DNA from: Defluviitaleaceae bacterium
Lineage (GTDB): Bacteria; Bacillota; Clostridia; Lachnospirales; WQUN01
NCBI GenBank assembly: GCA_009782245.1
Contig: WRKK01000217.1
Location: 1 to 6,708, forward strand
DNA: 6,708 bases
Direction of reading: 5' to 3'
The position numbers and the translations under genes were made by a program. Shown one piece after another: positions 6,396 to 6,708 of this stretch (position 1 is its first letter; the number at the start of each line of letters is the position of its first letter). A model generated the notes under the pieces. That model saw nothing but the letters and a program-made list of their open reading frames with translations. It was not told where the DNA came from and ran no database searches.

Positions 6396-6653
6396 ATGAG
6401 AGATTTACTTTTAACGATATATTGTCCCAGCACCGCAAAAATGTACGATTTTTGGGTACCAACAAATATGCCCGTAAGCCAAGCCATCGACCTTATTTGC
6501 GAAGACATTAAAAGCGTAGAAAACGACAACGACATTTTCCACAGCATAGACGATTTAGTGTTATGTTCGTACCAAAACAGGCAAGTATTGCAACACAACC
6601 TTAGTTTTGGTCAATCGGGCGTTAAAAGCGGCGATAAGTTGGCGTTGGTTTAG
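6396..6653 (+). CDS. esaB: YukD/EsaB-like ubiquitin-fold protein of the type VII secretion system
   Basis: At 85 residues it matches the size of YukD and EsaB (about 80). The pattern is the same: an N-terminal strand RDLLLTIY (2-9), a second strand KMYDFWVPTNMPV (15-27), a helix SQAIDLICEDIKSV (28-41), and a C-terminal segment with VKSGDKLALV (76-85), where EsaB and YukD end in a comparable Gly-Asp-x-hydrophobic strand. It lacks the C-terminal Gly-Gly of conjugating ubiquitins. In Staphylococcus, EsaB is a cytoplasmic component needed for secretion and has been linked to essC transcript levels. A near-consensus AAAGGAGG (6379-6386) lies 9 bases before the ATG and fixes the start. It is separated from essC by the LytTR gene and the 134-residue gene, an unusual order. 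The family assignment rests on length, strand-helix pattern and context, as sequence identity in this family is low. Confidence 0.85.
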   Translation: MRDLLLTIYCPSTAKMYDFWVPTNMPVSQAIDLICEDIKSVENDNDIFHSIDDLVLCSYQNRQVLQHNLSFGQSGVKSGDKLALV

Positions 6654-6658
6654 GGGAA

Positions 6659-6708
6659 CGGGCGACCGAGGACGGTCGCCCCTACGGGTGGCGGGTTTGT
6701 AGGGGCGA
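6659..6708. repeat. GC-rich palindromic repeat related to 5845-5928, cut by the window end
   Basis: GGGCGACCG (6660-6668) pairs perfectly with CGGTCGCCC (6673-6681) across an AGGA loop. Then GTAGGGGCGA at 6699-6708 is the reverse complement of 6676-6685, so a second arm is starting where the window stops. The stretch 6690-6707 is the exact reverse complement of 5861-5878 in the 84-bp element. It begins 6 bases after the stop of the YukD-like gene. The hairpin lacks a following T-run, so a terminator role is not supported. Confidence 0.8.

Noticed and set aside
6128..6598. 156-residue - strand open frame
   Set aside because: It overlaps two well-started + strand genes over its whole length, and its hydrophobic, Cys-rich product looks like an antisense shadow.

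Overview
The window holds part of a type VII secretion system locus of the Bacillota kind (T7SSb, Ess/Yuk type), most likely from a Clostridia-class bacterium. The assignment rests on three things: a single-polypeptide EssC with FHA domains, a YukD/EsaB-like small protein, and strong AGGAGG-type ribosome binding sites. The GC-rich hairpin repeats between genes are of a type common in Clostridia genomes, but genus and species cannot be read from the sequence. All four clear genes lie on the + strand.

Layout. Positions 1-96 are a perfect 9-bp tandem array cut by the window start. It could be the 3' end of an upstream gene encoding a Gln-Ala-Glu repeat that stops at 117. Positions 97-301 form a leader with no evident gene: an 11-bp hairpin, phased A-tracts with a 30-bp-spaced direct repeat, a second 11-bp inverted repeat, and a GC-rich double hairpin just before the essC ribosome binding site. 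EssC (302-4960) is the large membrane ATPase that drives export. Twenty bases later comes a LytTR-type DNA-binding protein (4981-5709) whose N-terminal half looks like a receiver domain that has lost its phosphorylation residues. A gap of about 260 bp (5710-5970) contains a second, inverted copy of the GC-rich hairpin family and a separate 84-bp element built from a 25-bp perfect inverted repeat. After it come an unrecognised 134-residue protein (5971-6375) and the YukD/EsaB-like ubiquitin-fold protein (6396-6653), 20 bp apart. The window ends inside another hairpin element related to the 84-bp one.

How it may work together. EssC is the motor. The YukD/EsaB-like protein is the usual small accessory or regulatory partner of EssC in T7SSb. 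The LytTR protein, apparently co-transcribed with essC, is the obvious candidate local regulator. The 134-residue protein is paired with yukD and is probably a clade-specific secretion accessory protein. Other core T7SSb genes (essB, esaA, essA, WXG100 or LXG substrates) are not in the window and would be expected in the flanks. The most distinctive features are the essC-LytTR pseudo-receiver pairing, the unknown gene before yukD, the loss of the P-loop in the third EssC ATPase domain, and the dense repeat structure around the genes.
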